DNA of 40,386 nt from a virus, in IMG/VR virus record IMGVR_UViG_3300042922_000291, positions 1 to 40,386 of that record. The stretch is one strand, 5' to 3'. Below, piece by piece: positions 13,740-22,306 of the stretch. How positions within the stretch are numbered: the stretch's first letter is position 1; each line of letters opens with the position of its first letter. A program made the position numbers and the translations under genes. Below the pieces are notes generated by a model. It saw nothing but the letters and a program-made list of their open reading frames with translations. It did no database searches and was not told the DNA's origin.

Positions 13740-14677
13740 CAGTATCCCTCCCTCAATTCAAGATGCATTGTATGATCTCCGTTAACAATAGTATGAGAAT
13801 CAGAAATGATTGTATAATCTCCAGTTATGCCAATTAAATTGTCCGTTATGGTTACATAGCTACCATATACACAATCAAAATTCCCTATTGCATCAATGCT
13901 CAAAGTTTTTTCAATACCTTTAAGCATATTTTTTGCAACAATATTGTAATTCTTATCTTCTTCTTTTTCGTACACATCCTGGAATATTCCATAAGCAACA
14001 ATATTTTCGCTGTTTTTTACTTCGCCTATTTGCTTTCCCGCATCATCGTATACTTTTACAACATTGACCATGCTTTCAAGTGTTTCCGTATAACTGCTTC
14101 CTGAGATATCATTATCTGATGATAACAGCACTAGACTTGCACTCTTGGCTTTTTCTTCAACATACAACTTGCCTTGCTTCATGCTGATGATATACTTCTT
14201 TCCGTTTATGCTACTTGCATAATCGTATGCATCCTTGATTATATTAAATATAGTGTCATTCGCAGGAAGGTCCTGAGCTATTTCTGTCTTTGCCAGGGAA
14301 CCGATTGCTATTTTAGTTTCATTGCACAGAGTTGTTGTTATCTCTTCAGCCATCTTTTTACTGAAGTTATGAATAGACCTGCTTTTATTTGCGTAATACA
14401 ATCCATCAACGCATGTAAGGCTTATATTGCCATTTTGAGAGTTCTTTTCTTTTGATAGTATAAACCCTTGAAACAGTTCTTTATCGTTGTCTGTGTAAAG
14501 GGCTATGAAGTCTCCGAGCTTCAATTCGATTTTTGGTATGTAGTAGTCTTGCAGCGGATTAAGTACATCTATCTCGATTCGCCTTGCAACTTCGTCCTCA
14601 TTTCCGCTCCATACAGTCTGAGAGACCAATTCACTTATATCAATGGGGGTTGTGCCTTTATAATATACTGTTTTCAA
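13739..14677 (-). CDS. xkdQ: Baseplate hub protein, XkdQ / gpD-like
   Basis: 312 residues with the late-control-protein-D layout: split-barrel start (YYKGTTPIDISELVSQTVWSG), GDFIALYTDNDKELFQGFILSKEK, and a C-terminal barrel (GNFDCVYGSYVTITDNLIGITGDYTIISDSHTI). It forms the hub onto which the spike is mounted. Directly downstream of the LysM protein (XkdP). Confidence 0.85.
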   Translation of the reverse strand: MKTVYYKGTTPIDISELVSQTVWSGNEDEVARRIEIDVLNPLQDYYIPKIELKLGDFIALYTDNDKELFQGFILSKEKNSQNGNISLTCVDGLYYANKSRSIHNFSKKMAEEITTTLCNETKIAIGSLAKTEIAQDLPANDTIFNIIKDAYDYASSINGKKYIISMKQGKLYVEEKAKSASLVLLSSDNDISGSSYTETLESMVNVVKVYDDAGKQIGEVKNSENIVAYGIFQDVYEKEEDKNYNIVAKNMLKGIEKTLSIDAIGNFDCVYGSYVTITDNLIGITGDYTIISDSHTIVNGDHTMHLELREGY

Positions 14678-15325
14678 TTAAGACACCCCTCCCAATTGAT
14701 TTCTTAAGTTTCCAAGAACAGGACTCTCATAAAGTTTCTTAGATGATGAGAAATTTACCTTGTACCCTGCCATAAGTGGCTCAGATGGTTTTAAGTTGTT
14801 GCTTTTCTGAATAACCTTATAATTACTTCCGTTTCCTGTCTCTTTCTTTGCAATGGTCCACAAAGTATCATCAGTCCTTACAGTGTACTCGTCTGGTATG
14901 GCTTTAACTTCTCTCATATTGTTTGCCTTAAGGAATCTATATTCCTTCAATTCTAATGTAAAATAAACATCGCCAGTACCGTCCTTAACTCCGTGAATAA
15001 AATTTTCTATTGATACGGCAATGTTTATATTTGTCTTGGTAATGATAAATCTTATAGGCTTGTTGCTGTTCTTCCACTTTATAATCATGTCAATATATTC
15101 CTGAGGATCTAATGGAGTAGTTTTGCAGAAATAATAGTTTTGCTTCGGGAAAAAGCCACTTATTGATATTTCAGAAAGCCCTCTTTTACCAATAAGATTA
15201 ATGTCTCCCAACTCATTTATATTTACAACCTTGTTTATGTGCGGATTCGTCAATTCAAAGCCTGAAGGTGTTACAGGCAACATAAAACTTTCTGTATTGT
15301 TCTGCCAGCTTAAATGAAATTCCAC
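14678..15325 (-). CDS. xkdP: LysM-containing tail protein, XkdP
   Basis: 215 residues. The N-terminal half resembles the gp53-like baseplate fold (LPVTPSGFELTNPHINKVVNINELGDINLIG). The C-terminus is one LysM domain at ~145-195 (YTVRTDDTLWTIAKKETGNG...LKPSEPLMAGYKVNF). It probably binds peptidoglycan during injection and connects tape measure to hub. Confidence 0.9.
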   Translation of the reverse strand: MEFHLSWQNNTESFMLPVTPSGFELTNPHINKVVNINELGDINLIGKRGLSEISISGFFPKQNYYFCKTTPLDPQEYIDMIIKWKNSNKPIRFIITKTNINIAVSIENFIHGVKDGTGDVYFTLELKEYRFLKANNMREVKAIPDEYTVRTDDTLWTIAKKETGNGSNYKVIQKSNNLKPSEPLMAGYKVNFSSSKKLYESPVLGNLRNQLGGVS

Positions 15326-15337
15326 TGTAACACCTCC

Positions 15338-16978
15338 CTAAACCATGTTGGCCATGATAATTTTTAGTTTTTTTGCAACTATTTCAGCCACAATATCCGC
15401 CAATTTGTACATATCGCTTTCGCTTTTAACTTCAACTCTGTCAGCAATCTTATTAATAATAATATTAAACGTCTTATTTCCTTGCTGCTTTGCAATCTCA
15501 ATACTCTTATCATGTGGATACACTCTTGAACCGCTAGGAAGGTCAACAATTTCTGCTCCCTTGTCATGTATCATTGCAGGTCCGCCACTCCAATTTTGAG
15601 TACCTTTGTACAATTTAGGAATTTCAGGTATAGCAAATCCAAAAGTCTTGCCTCCAACGCCTGGTATCCAGTCAGGAACTTTTATTCCAACACTGTTGAT
15701 GCCTTTTGTAAGTGTATTTATACCATCAACAATATAATTCACAAACCCCTTGAAGCCTGATTTTATGTTTGTCCACAGCTCGCTTGCTTTTGCTGAAATC
15801 GTGTCCCAGTTCTTCCAAAGTGCCACACCTGCAGCAATTAATACGCCTATTGCTATTGCTACTAATGCTATTGGATTAAGTGACATTACAAAGTTTAACA
15901 TCCCCTGAGCTGCACTAACTCCCTTTAATACGTTGCTAAGATCCTTGAATTTATCAACTACAGAATTTATTACGTTGTAAGCTATGAATGTTGCCAAGAG
16001 CCCACTTGCAACAGGCAATAACCAGTTCATATTGTCTTTGAGCCACTTAATTGCGCCTGAAACATATTCAATTGCCTTGCCGACAGTGTTTGTTAATGTG
16101 TCAGATATCTTTTGAATTGTTCCGTCATTCTGCCACTGTGTTAACGTGTCAGCAACTTCTTTTATTTTATTTTTGATTTTTTCGTAAATACTGCCTTGCC
16201 GTATTGAACCATCTTCAGTTATTCCTATAATACTTGACAAAGCACTCTTAATATTGCCAGTAACAGTGGACCATAAGCCTTTCATTGTAGTTGCCTGTTT
16301 TTCCATGCCACCTGTGAACTTGTCCTGCATTAGTGCAATCATCGCCTGGTTGAATTTTTCCTGGTCCACTATCTGATCTTTGTTATTAACAACCTGAACA
16401 CCGGTAAACATTTCACCAGCTTTCTTTACTATATCAGCTTTCTTAATTCCAAATTCTTTAAGTCTTTCCAATTCTCCTGTTTGAGCATCTACAAGTGCCT
16501 CTGTAGCTTGCATAAAATCCTTGTTTGTAGCAGCTGCCATATCTCCGGCTAATGGAAGCCATTTCTGTGCGCTCATACCCATGGCCTCAAACATTGCAGC
16601 ACCTTCAACCAGTTCTCCACCTTCAAAAGGTGTCTTATTTGCTAACTCAACTGCATATTTCATTATTTGAGCTGCCTTTTGAGTGTCTTTTGTGGCCGTT
16701 TCAAGCTGTAATCTATAACCTTCAAGATCCATTGCTTCCTTAAAACCTACACCAGCTGCGAGAGTTGTTACAGCACCTATTGCTGCACCGGTTGTTTTTG
16801 CGACAGTCTTTGAAATGCTTAAAAAACTCTTATTCATGTTATTAGCAAACTTATTTACAGTATTGGTACCAAGCTGCATTTCTCTTTTGAGTTGCTTTAC
16901 ATTCTTGGCTGCGCTTTCAACAGGCTTTGAAAATTTATCCTTTAATGACAAAACTGTCTGTATTGTCTTGCTTGCCAT
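15338..16978 (-). CDS. Tail tape measure protein
   Basis: 546 residues. It begins with KTIQTVLSLKDKFSKPVESAAKNVKQLKREM, the usual tape-measure start, then helical and Ala/Gly-rich with FEGGELVEGAAMFEAMGMSAQKWLPLAGDMA. Two hydrophobic segments occur near residues ~320-340 and ~370-390. The C-terminal GGPAMIHDKGAEIVDLPSGSRVYPHDKS block is characteristic. It is rather short, implying a short tail. It follows the tail chaperones and an intra-operon terminator. Confidence 0.9.
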   Translation of the reverse strand: MASKTIQTVLSLKDKFSKPVESAAKNVKQLKREMQLGTNTVNKFANNMNKSFLSISKTVAKTTGAAIGAVTTLAAGVGFKEAMDLEGYRLQLETATKDTQKAAQIMKYAVELANKTPFEGGELVEGAAMFEAMGMSAQKWLPLAGDMAAATNKDFMQATEALVDAQTGELERLKEFGIKKADIVKKAGEMFTGVQVVNNKDQIVDQEKFNQAMIALMQDKFTGGMEKQATTMKGLWSTVTGNIKSALSSIIGITEDGSIRQGSIYEKIKNKIKEVADTLTQWQNDGTIQKISDTLTNTVGKAIEYVSGAIKWLKDNMNWLLPVASGLLATFIAYNVINSVVDKFKDLSNVLKGVSAAQGMLNFVMSLNPIALVAIAIGVLIAAGVALWKNWDTISAKASELWTNIKSGFKGFVNYIVDGINTLTKGINSVGIKVPDWIPGVGGKTFGFAIPEIPKLYKGTQNWSGGPAMIHDKGAEIVDLPSGSRVYPHDKSIEIAKQQGNKTFNIIINKIADRVEVKSESDMYKLADIVAEIVAKKLKIIMANMV

Positions 16979-16997
16979 ATTTCACCTTCTTTCAGGC

Positions 16998-17028
16998 TAA
17001 AAAAATAGCGCACCAGTTGATGCGCTAC
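16998..17028 (-). terminator. Intra-operon terminator before the tape measure gene
   Basis: On the minus strand AGCGCA and TGCGCT form a stem around an 8-nt loop, followed by seven Us. The stop codon of the frameshifted chaperone lies in the stem. Since no new promoter is evident before the tape measure gene, it probably acts as a partial terminator. Confidence 0.75.
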
Positions 17029-17180
17029 CTTAACATCTTACTTAACCTCTCCATTTCCTTGTCTGCACTTACCTTGTAAAAGGCTTTTTCCAGAGTAGAT
17101 AAATTTATAATATAATCGTGTTTGAATCCCTTCTGCAGGTAGTAACTTGCTAAACTCAAATCACTATCCTGCTCGATTAG
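17025..17180 (-). CDS. Tail assembly chaperone, -1 frameshift extension
   Basis: After the slippery site the -1 frame reads LIEQDSDLSLASYYLQKGFK then HDYIINLSTLEKAFYKVSADK and stops at 17025-17027, adding 51 residues to XkdN. The YYLQKGF-x-x-DYI-x-NLS-x-x-EK pattern is the second tail-chaperone frame seen in other Firmicute phages. It has no start codon and no ribosome site of its own, so it should exist only as an XkdN fusion of about 187 residues that recruits the tape measure protein. Confidence 0.85.
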   Translation of the reverse strand, partial: LIEQDSDLSLASYYLQKGFKHDYIINLSTLEKAFYKVSADKEMERLSKMLR

Positions 17181-17587
17181 TTTTTTATTTCTTCCTCAAC
17201 TTCTTTTATAAGCTCTTTGCCTTCTGCCATTCCGTACATTGCAAGTATTTCTTGTGCAACAGCTGATATTTCACCTACATTGTCTTCGAAAACTTCAGTC
17301 ACTATATCATAAGGTTCAGCACAGCCGAACTCTTCCTGTAGTTCCTTGCTTTGTAACACCGGACAACATTTGTATATAAGTTCCTTGTAAAGCTCAACGC
17401 AGTCATTGAGCTTTACATTTTCACCATCAAGAACATCTAAAAGGTCTACTATCTTTGTCAATGGGATTCTTTTAATAACAAGATTTCCATCAAGCATCTT
17501 ATTATAGACTTCTTTTGTTTTAATTTTATCGTTTTTTCTTTGTTCAGCCCTTTGCATCAGGCTTTCAAATGTAATCTTATTGCTCAT
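17177..17587 (-). CDS. xkdN: Tail assembly chaperone XkdN (short form)
   Basis: 136 residues, MSNKITFESLMQRAEQRKND with helical remainder (LTKIVDLLDVLDGENVKLNDCVELYKELIYKCCPVL...GCAEPYDIVTEVFEDNVGEISAVAQEIL). This is the gpG-like chaperone that coats the tape measure protein before tail tube assembly. The last two sense codons AAA AAC plus the preceding A form a slippery heptamer, producing a longer fused form. Confidence 0.9.
   Translation of the reverse strand: MSNKITFESLMQRAEQRKNDKIKTKEVYNKMLDGNLVIKRIPLTKIVDLLDVLDGENVKLNDCVELYKELIYKCCPVLQSKELQEEFGCAEPYDIVTEVFEDNVGEISAVAQEILAMYGMAEGKELIKEVEEEIKN
17180..17186 (-). promoter_or_regulatory. -1 ribosomal frameshift site A AAA AAC
   Basis: On the minus strand the zero-frame codons ATA AAA AAC TAA contain the classical slippery heptamer A AAA AAC immediately before the stop. 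A -1 slip re-reads CTA ATC GAG CAG and enters the downstream open frame exactly. Confidence 0.85.
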
Positions 17588-17595
17588 ATTTCCTC

Positions 17596-18030
17596 CTAGT
17601 CAATCATATCCAGGTATTTGAATTTTGCAAACTTAAACGGAACTTCTTCCTCTTGTATTTCTTTGTTTGCAAACTTGAGCAAAGTGATTTCATCAAAAGT
17701 CACACCAGTGAATTCAACTCTTTCTGCACCGTATGATGCAGGATCTGCAAGCCTACCCACGAGTGAAATTTCTGGCATTACACCAGATTCAATTCCGTCA
17801 GCTATTAACTTTGCAACATGGCTATCGATTTTATGAAGAACCGTTGTTCCAGAGCCGGCATACCCCATGTATTTCTGATAAGTTGCCAAATCATCGGCCA
17901 TATTGACTTCTTCATAGTTAAAAGTTGCTTTAGCTTCAAATGATTTAACATTTGAATACAACTCTCCATTCACCCAAAGCCTTCCGAAGGTACCGTTAAT
18001 TACTTTGTTTTGATTCATTTTCTTAGACAT
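17596..18030 (-). CDS. xkdM: Tail tube protein, XkdM-like
   Basis: 144 residues with the DUF2001/XkdM pattern: NGTFGRLWVNGELYSNVKSFEAKATFNYEEVNMADDLATYQKYMGYAGSGTTVLHKIDS. It stacks into the inner tube within the sheath. Eleven bp after the sheath gene stop. Confidence 0.92.
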   Translation of the reverse strand: MSKKMNQNKVINGTFGRLWVNGELYSNVKSFEAKATFNYEEVNMADDLATYQKYMGYAGSGTTVLHKIDSHVAKLIADGIESGVMPEISLVGRLADPASYGAERVEFTGVTFDEITLLKFANKEIQEEEVPFKFAKFKYLDMID

Positions 18031-18040
18031 ATTCTACCTC

Positions 18041-19126
18041 CTATGCCATATTGACATTAAATGTCAAGTCCTCAATTGCATCAAGTATCTTGACATTGCC
18101 GGCCAAGTACATATACGAACCGAAAGTGTTGTTTTTAACTGTTACTTCATCCCAGTCTGCAGCTTCAACTTTGCCTGAAGTTAACCATGCCTGTCTTTGA
18201 GCTTCAACGTCAATCAATGCTTCGTTTGTATATTCATCATCCAGGACATCTTCATTTGCAAGTGCTTTAAAGTATCCATTGACAGCTGAAATAAACAACG
18301 CCTGATTGTCATACTTGTTTTTGTACTTTCCAACGTAGTTGTTCTTAAACTCAGTTGCAATATCTTCTAGTATCTGGTCCATGGCTTCAACTATGGTAAT
18401 TTTCTTCATATCTTCAGTCAGGTTTGCACCAACAGTCACCAAACTGTTAACACCTCTTGCACACTTAACCTCACCATAGTCATTCATAAGTATGAACTCT
18501 CCGGCTCCAATTGCTGCATTCATATCTGCAGGTTCAGCAACATGTTCCAAATCTGCGAATACATAATAAGTTATGCTTCTTGTGAATGGCAACCCTGCCA
18601 GAGTTCCGGCTATTCTTCCTACATAATTCCATCCGGCAAGAGCCGAACCACCTATTCTTGTAATTGTTGTATTTGTAAAATTGACAATATGCATGTCGTC
18701 TGTAACTGTCGCATCATAAGTGACAGCCTTGATTTTTCTAACTTTGTTGACTGCGTTTTTCCCTTTTACATATGTAGCCAGAGCCTGCTGATCAGCTGCG
18801 GTTCCGTCAGCCAAGCAAATCCAGTTGAATTTAAGTGTATCAATCGTAGCAACAGCATCTGCAAAAGCACCGAGCAAAGCAATCCTTACAACATAAACCT
18901 TATTTGGTGTACCAAGGAAAGCATCGCTTATCTGTTGATAGTTAGCAGCTGTGTACTTTGCCTGGTCTAATGCCGCTTCAGAAGCATAGTTGTACTCCTT
19001 GAAAGCGAATGTTGCATCTGTTTCATCTTTTATGACAATCAATACAATTCCTTTCGCACTTCTTGCAATAGCTGTTGCAGCACTTTTTATAAAATTTATT
19101 ATTATTTGTGGTAATCCAATAGGCAT
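18041..19126 (-). CDS. xkdK: Tail sheath protein, XkdK-like
   Basis: 361 residues. It begins MPIGLPQIIINFIKSAATAIARSAKGIVLIV and carries the sheath C-terminal domain (IVEAMDQILEDIATEFKNNYVGKYKNKYDNQALFISAVNGYF...FGSYMYLAGNVKILDAIEDLTFNVNM). It shows that the tail is contractile. At 361 residues it is of minimal sheath length, as in PBSX. Confidence 0.93.
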   Translation of the reverse strand: MPIGLPQIIINFIKSAATAIARSAKGIVLIVIKDETDATFAFKEYNYASEAALDQAKYTAANYQQISDAFLGTPNKVYVVRIALLGAFADAVATIDTLKFNWICLADGTAADQQALATYVKGKNAVNKVRKIKAVTYDATVTDDMHIVNFTNTTITRIGGSALAGWNYVGRIAGTLAGLPFTRSITYYVFADLEHVAEPADMNAAIGAGEFILMNDYGEVKCARGVNSLVTVGANLTEDMKKITIVEAMDQILEDIATEFKNNYVGKYKNKYDNQALFISAVNGYFKALANEDVLDDEYTNEALIDVEAQRQAWLTSGKVEAADWDEVTVKNNTFGSYMYLAGNVKILDAIEDLTFNVNMA

Positions 19127-19139
19127 TTTATCATCCTTT

Positions 19140-19571
19140 CTATATGTTCATTTCTAAGTTCTCTATCAGTTCTAAATCTTCGTCTTCAGCCACTTCATAT
19201 ACATATCTGACATCAAAATTGACAAGCAGCACTTTTTCAGCTGTAATTGTTGCATTAATCTCGTCTATAGGAATAAAGAAATCCTCATTTATCATCAAAT
19301 TTGTAAGAAAAATACTGTTTAAATCTTCAATCATTGTAAGCAGTTCAATTCTATTTTTCTGCTTACTGCTTGGAAAATAATAGATTCTGACAGTCAAATT
19401 CACATCTTTCAACACCTCACCCAGCATTGATTTGTTGTGATTGTCAATATCAACAAAAAAAGCAGGTCTATTAAAACCTTCTTCAATATCGGTGCTTAAT
19501 CGGTCAATTGCCGGGAATTTCGTTGCTAAAGTCGTATTTATAACAGTAATTAAATCATTTATTGTAACCAT
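19140..19571 (-). CDS. Tail terminator-type protein
   Basis: I choose the ATG at 19569-19571, five bases after AGGTGG. The 143-residue product (VTINDLITVINTTLATKFPAIDRLSTDIEEGFNRPAFFVDID) fits the phage tail-terminator family located between the HK97 gp10-like protein and the sheath. It would cap the tail and make the joint to the head. Confidence 0.8.
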   Translation of the reverse strand: MVTINDLITVINTTLATKFPAIDRLSTDIEEGFNRPAFFVDIDNHNKSMLGEVLKDVNLTVRIYYFPSSKQKNRIELLTMIEDLNSIFLTNLMINEDFFIPIDEINATITAEKVLLVNFDVRYVYEVAEDEDLELIENLEMNI

Positions 19572-19580
19572 AAGCACCAC

Positions 19581-20021
19581 CTAACTTAGTCCTTTATTAA
19601 GCAGATCATCCACCAGGTCATAAGTGTCTTTTGCAAAGTCATTTTCGAATTCCTTGCTTGCATTTTCGAGTATAAACTTGCCTTTAACATAGCCGGATTG
19701 TTTTTTATCAGGCTTATGGCCAACAATCTCATGACCGTATTCAATCAAATGAGCGTGAGGGGCATTGTTGTACACTCTTATATTGTATTTTACGTCTCCA
19801 TATTCATATATCTTCTTGCCCCTTTTGAAGCCTTTCATATAGTTGCCAGTCTTCTTTTTAATCTCTTTTCTTGCTTTATTCTTAGCCTTTGAATTCAACT
19901 TATTAGCTTCAATCTTCATGAATTTGTTGCATTCTTTCGGCATTGTTTTTTCAGCAAGCTTCAGAAGTTTAATAGAATATTCATCAAGTTCTTTAATGTC
20001 AAATCCAACTTCAACAGACAT
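19581..20021 (-). CDS. HK97 gp10-like head-tail protein
   Basis: 146 residues with the gp10/XkdI layout: a helical basic N-terminus (LNSKAKNKARKEIKKKTGNYMKGFKRGKK) and the hallmark YNNAPHAHLIEYGHEIVGHK. Tail-completion or joining role. Its ATG overlaps the stop of the head-closure gene by 1 bp. Confidence 0.88.
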   Translation of the reverse strand: MSVEVGFDIKELDEYSIKLLKLAEKTMPKECNKFMKIEANKLNSKAKNKARKEIKKKTGNYMKGFKRGKKIYEYGDVKYNIRVYNNAPHAHLIEYGHEIVGHKPDKKQSGYVKGKFILENASKEFENDFAKDTYDLVDDLLNKGLS

Positions 20022-20353
20022 TATTCCACCACCAGGTTGCAGAATATTTCAATTCTGTCGTTCAATTTATAGTTCGGAATATAATATTCTATATCGTACC
20101 TTTGCCCCTGGAACATAAAATACATTTCATTGTTAAAATTTGGAATCGCATCTTTTCTTATTGTAATTTTGTGACTGATGTTTGCATATTTTGTATTAAC
20201 TTCACCATCCTGCAAATTTCCACTTGATGGGGCTATATTTGCCCATATTGACTTTAAAAAACCGAAATTGTATTCTTTTTCATTAAGTGCATTTGTGCTT
20301 TCAACTTTTCCATATACGTCAATTCTGTTTCTTAACATGCTGCTTAAGCTCAT
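20021..20353 (-). CDS. Head closure / head-tail adaptor protein
   Basis: I choose the ATG at 20351-20353 (MSLSSMLRNRIDVYG), six bases after AGGTGA. The ~110 residues include a beta-rich core (FLKSIWANIAPSSGNLQDGEVNTKYANISHKITIRK...YFMFQGQRYDIEYYIPNY), the SPP1 gp16/XkdH-type head-closure fold. Position after the connector gene agrees. Confidence 0.85.
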   Translation of the reverse strand: MSLSSMLRNRIDVYGKVESTNALNEKEYNFGFLKSIWANIAPSSGNLQDGEVNTKYANISHKITIRKDAIPNFNNEMYFMFQGQRYDIEYYIPNYKLNDRIEIFCNLVVE

Positions 20354-20362
20354 AAACATCAC

Positions 20363-20875
20363 CTACAATAAATTTATTGAATGCATTCCCAGTATCGTTT
20401 CAACAACCTTGTTAAGATTGTTTTTATCAACATATAAGGTCCTGTTGTCATACATGTCCTGTACAAGCACATATACAACTATTACAAAATCTTTGTATTT
20501 GTCTGAAGGCCAGGCTTTGTAATCTGCAGTAATTGTCTCATCAAGCAAGGGGGCAGATAAAAACTCGATTTTTCCTGTTCCATTGTCAAAAGTGTAGTCG
20601 GTTGTCATTACCTTTTCAATTCCGTCAATATATATTTTTTGCGAATCAGCAATCACATTTTCATAGTCAACGTAAAAGGTTGTTTCAGATCCGTCTCCTA
20701 TCCCTGCTACTTCTCCGATTACTTCTACATCTTCAAGTCCTGTGTATGACTTAATATATGTTTTTGCAATTTCCAGCAAAACATCTAAGTCTGCCTTTTG
20801 AGTAACGGACAAATCCGCATACTCAAGTCTTAAATAATCAGCCAGTTCCTTATTTGTTATTTCACTTACTTTCAT
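20363..20875 (-). CDS. Head-tail connector (gp6-like) with an inserted beta domain
   Basis: 170 residues. The N-terminal helices (NKELADYLRLEYADLSVTQKADLDVLLEIAKTYIKSYTGL) and C-terminal helices (FVIVVYVLVQDMYDNRTLYVDK) form the normal gp6-like connector. Between them, residues ~44-122 hold an extra beta-rich segment (VAGIGDGSETTFYVDYENVIADSQKIYIDGIEKV...YTFDNGTGKIEFLSAPL) resembling small decoration domains. It attaches to the portal ring. Confidence 0.85.
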   Translation of the reverse strand: MKVSEITNKELADYLRLEYADLSVTQKADLDVLLEIAKTYIKSYTGLEDVEVIGEVAGIGDGSETTFYVDYENVIADSQKIYIDGIEKVMTTDYTFDNGTGKIEFLSAPLLDETITADYKAWPSDKYKDFVIVVYVLVQDMYDNRTLYVDKNNLNKVVETILGMHSINLL

Positions 20876-21143
20876 CCGGCTTCACATCCTTTGAAGTCTC
20901 CTGCTCCGTATTATCGGTTTCAACTGGCGCATCAGGTTCTTTTGTAAGCTCTTCAATTTGTTTTTTAAGAGCTTCTATTTCTGATTGCAATTCCTTCTCT
21001 TTACTTGGCTTCTCTGGCTTTACTTCTTCTATGAATTTGGCTTTAAGTAAGTCTTTGATTATGTCTTTATTGTTAAGATCTCTTACTTCACCTACATGCA
21101 TAGAAAGAGCACCAGAGAAACTTTCTAGTGCTCTATACTTCAT
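20862..21143 (-). CDS. Hypothetical head-region protein (93 aa)
   Basis: Residues 1-40 (KYRALESFSGALSMHVGEVRDLNNKDIIKDLLKAKFIEEV) form a short folded unit seen in small proteins after phage capsid genes. The rest is a charged coiled coil (KELQSEIEALKKQIEELTKE) and an acidic tail. It overlaps the connector gene by 14 bp. Could be a minor head or accessory protein. Confidence 0.75.
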   Translation of the reverse strand: MKYRALESFSGALSMHVGEVRDLNNKDIIKDLLKAKFIEEVKPEKPSKEKELQSEIEALKKQIEELTKEPDAPVETDNTEQETSKDVKPDESK

Positions 21144-21156
21144 AACTTACCTCCGA

Positions 21157-22305
21157 TTATGCTGCAGCCATTTCAAGCTTAGCAATCTTCTGTGCATTTT
21201 CAACCTTAGAGTCTACTTCTACCCAACCAACAACACCTATAACGTGCTGTGTTGCAAATCTCTCTCTAAGAACTTCGATATTTACTTCTTCAGCTAATTT
21301 AACAGCTAATCCGCTCATATCACCATAGTAAATAGCAGTTTTTGTTGCGGCCATTGTAGGCATATTGTCAGATGTGTAAACATCTTTGCCAAGTAATGTA
21401 TAACCCCATTTTGCATTGAAGTCTTTCTGCAGCAAGTATGTTCCGTCGCCGTCTTTTAACTTACGGATTGCTTTTCTAGTTGCTTTGTTCATTATCCAAA
21501 TAGCTCCACTCTGGTACAGATCAGGAACAGCTTCCTGCAAATCAATTAACTCATCAGCAGTTAATACTGTAGCACTTGCAGCTGTTACTTTTTGAGTTAC
21601 TCCAGACAATCCAGCAATCTTATCAGCAGTTCCGTTTAACAATTCTTTCTCAATCCATTTGGATATAGAATCAGCCATAGCAGTAATTACAAAACTTACT
21701 ATATCGAACTGAGAATTGTTAACCAATGACTTAGATACTTTGCTCAATACTCCAGCCAAGAAGCCTTTTAATTCAATGCTCAAGAATTTGCCTGAAGTAG
21801 ACTCTAATTCAGTAAATTCCGTTGCATATGCCATTGTTATAGATGTTGTTGCTTCATCATAGTAAGGAACATTAAGGGTTCCGCCTACATTATAGCGAGT
21901 TGCCAGCTGATAAATAGGACAAATATCATACACTTTCTTGATGATCTTGTTGGCAATTGACGACGGAATAACCGCTCCATTAGCAGTAGTTGTTAAGTTA
22001 ACATCGGCTCTTTCTTCTACAATTCCTCTGATGTAGTTTCCAAAAGCTCTTTCTTCTGCTTCTTCAACTGCTCTGTGTTCTTCGTTTTCTTGTTTCTTGT
22101 TAAAGTCAACTATTTCTAGGTTGTTGGCTCTTTTTTCAGCTTCGATAGTTGCATCTAAGTCTTTGATTTCTTTTTCAAGAGCGTTGAATTTTGTCATTTC
22201 TTCATCATTCATTGCTCTTTCTTCAGTTTTGGCTTTGTCAAGCACAGATTTCAATTCTGTCACTTTTGTGTTTCTTTTTTCGAGTAATGCTTTTAATATA
22301 TTCAT
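21157..22305 (-). CDS. Major capsid protein, HK97 fold
   Basis: 382 residues. The N-terminal ~95 are a helical delta/scaffold domain (LKSVLDKAKTEERAMNDEEMTKFNALEKEIKDLDATIEAEKRAN) expected to be removed by the protease encoded upstream. The mature part begins near RADVNLTTTANGAVIPSSIANKIIKKVYD and carries typical phrases such as LNVPYYDEATT and GYTLLGKDVYTSDNMP. It follows the protease after 1 bp. Confidence 0.95.
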   Translation of the reverse strand: MNILKALLEKRNTKVTELKSVLDKAKTEERAMNDEEMTKFNALEKEIKDLDATIEAEKRANNLEIVDFNKKQENEEHRAVEEAEERAFGNYIRGIVEERADVNLTTTANGAVIPSSIANKIIKKVYDICPIYQLATRYNVGGTLNVPYYDEATTSITMAYATEFTELESTSGKFLSIELKGFLAGVLSKVSKSLVNNSQFDIVSFVITAMADSISKWIEKELLNGTADKIAGLSGVTQKVTAASATVLTADELIDLQEAVPDLYQSGAIWIMNKATRKAIRKLKDGDGTYLLQKDFNAKWGYTLLGKDVYTSDNMPTMAATKTAIYYGDMSGLAVKLAEEVNIEVLRERFATQHVIGVVGWVEVDSKVENAQKIAKLEMAAA

Positions 22306-22306
22306 A

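Noticed and set aside
18542-18970. 142-residue plus-strand frame inside the sheath gene
   Set aside because: No ribosome site, and fully antisense to a well-supported sheath gene.
20854-21297. 147-residue plus-strand frame near the capsid gene
   Set aside because: Serine/leucine-rich shadow frame antisense to capsid, the 93-aa protein and the connector; no start signal.
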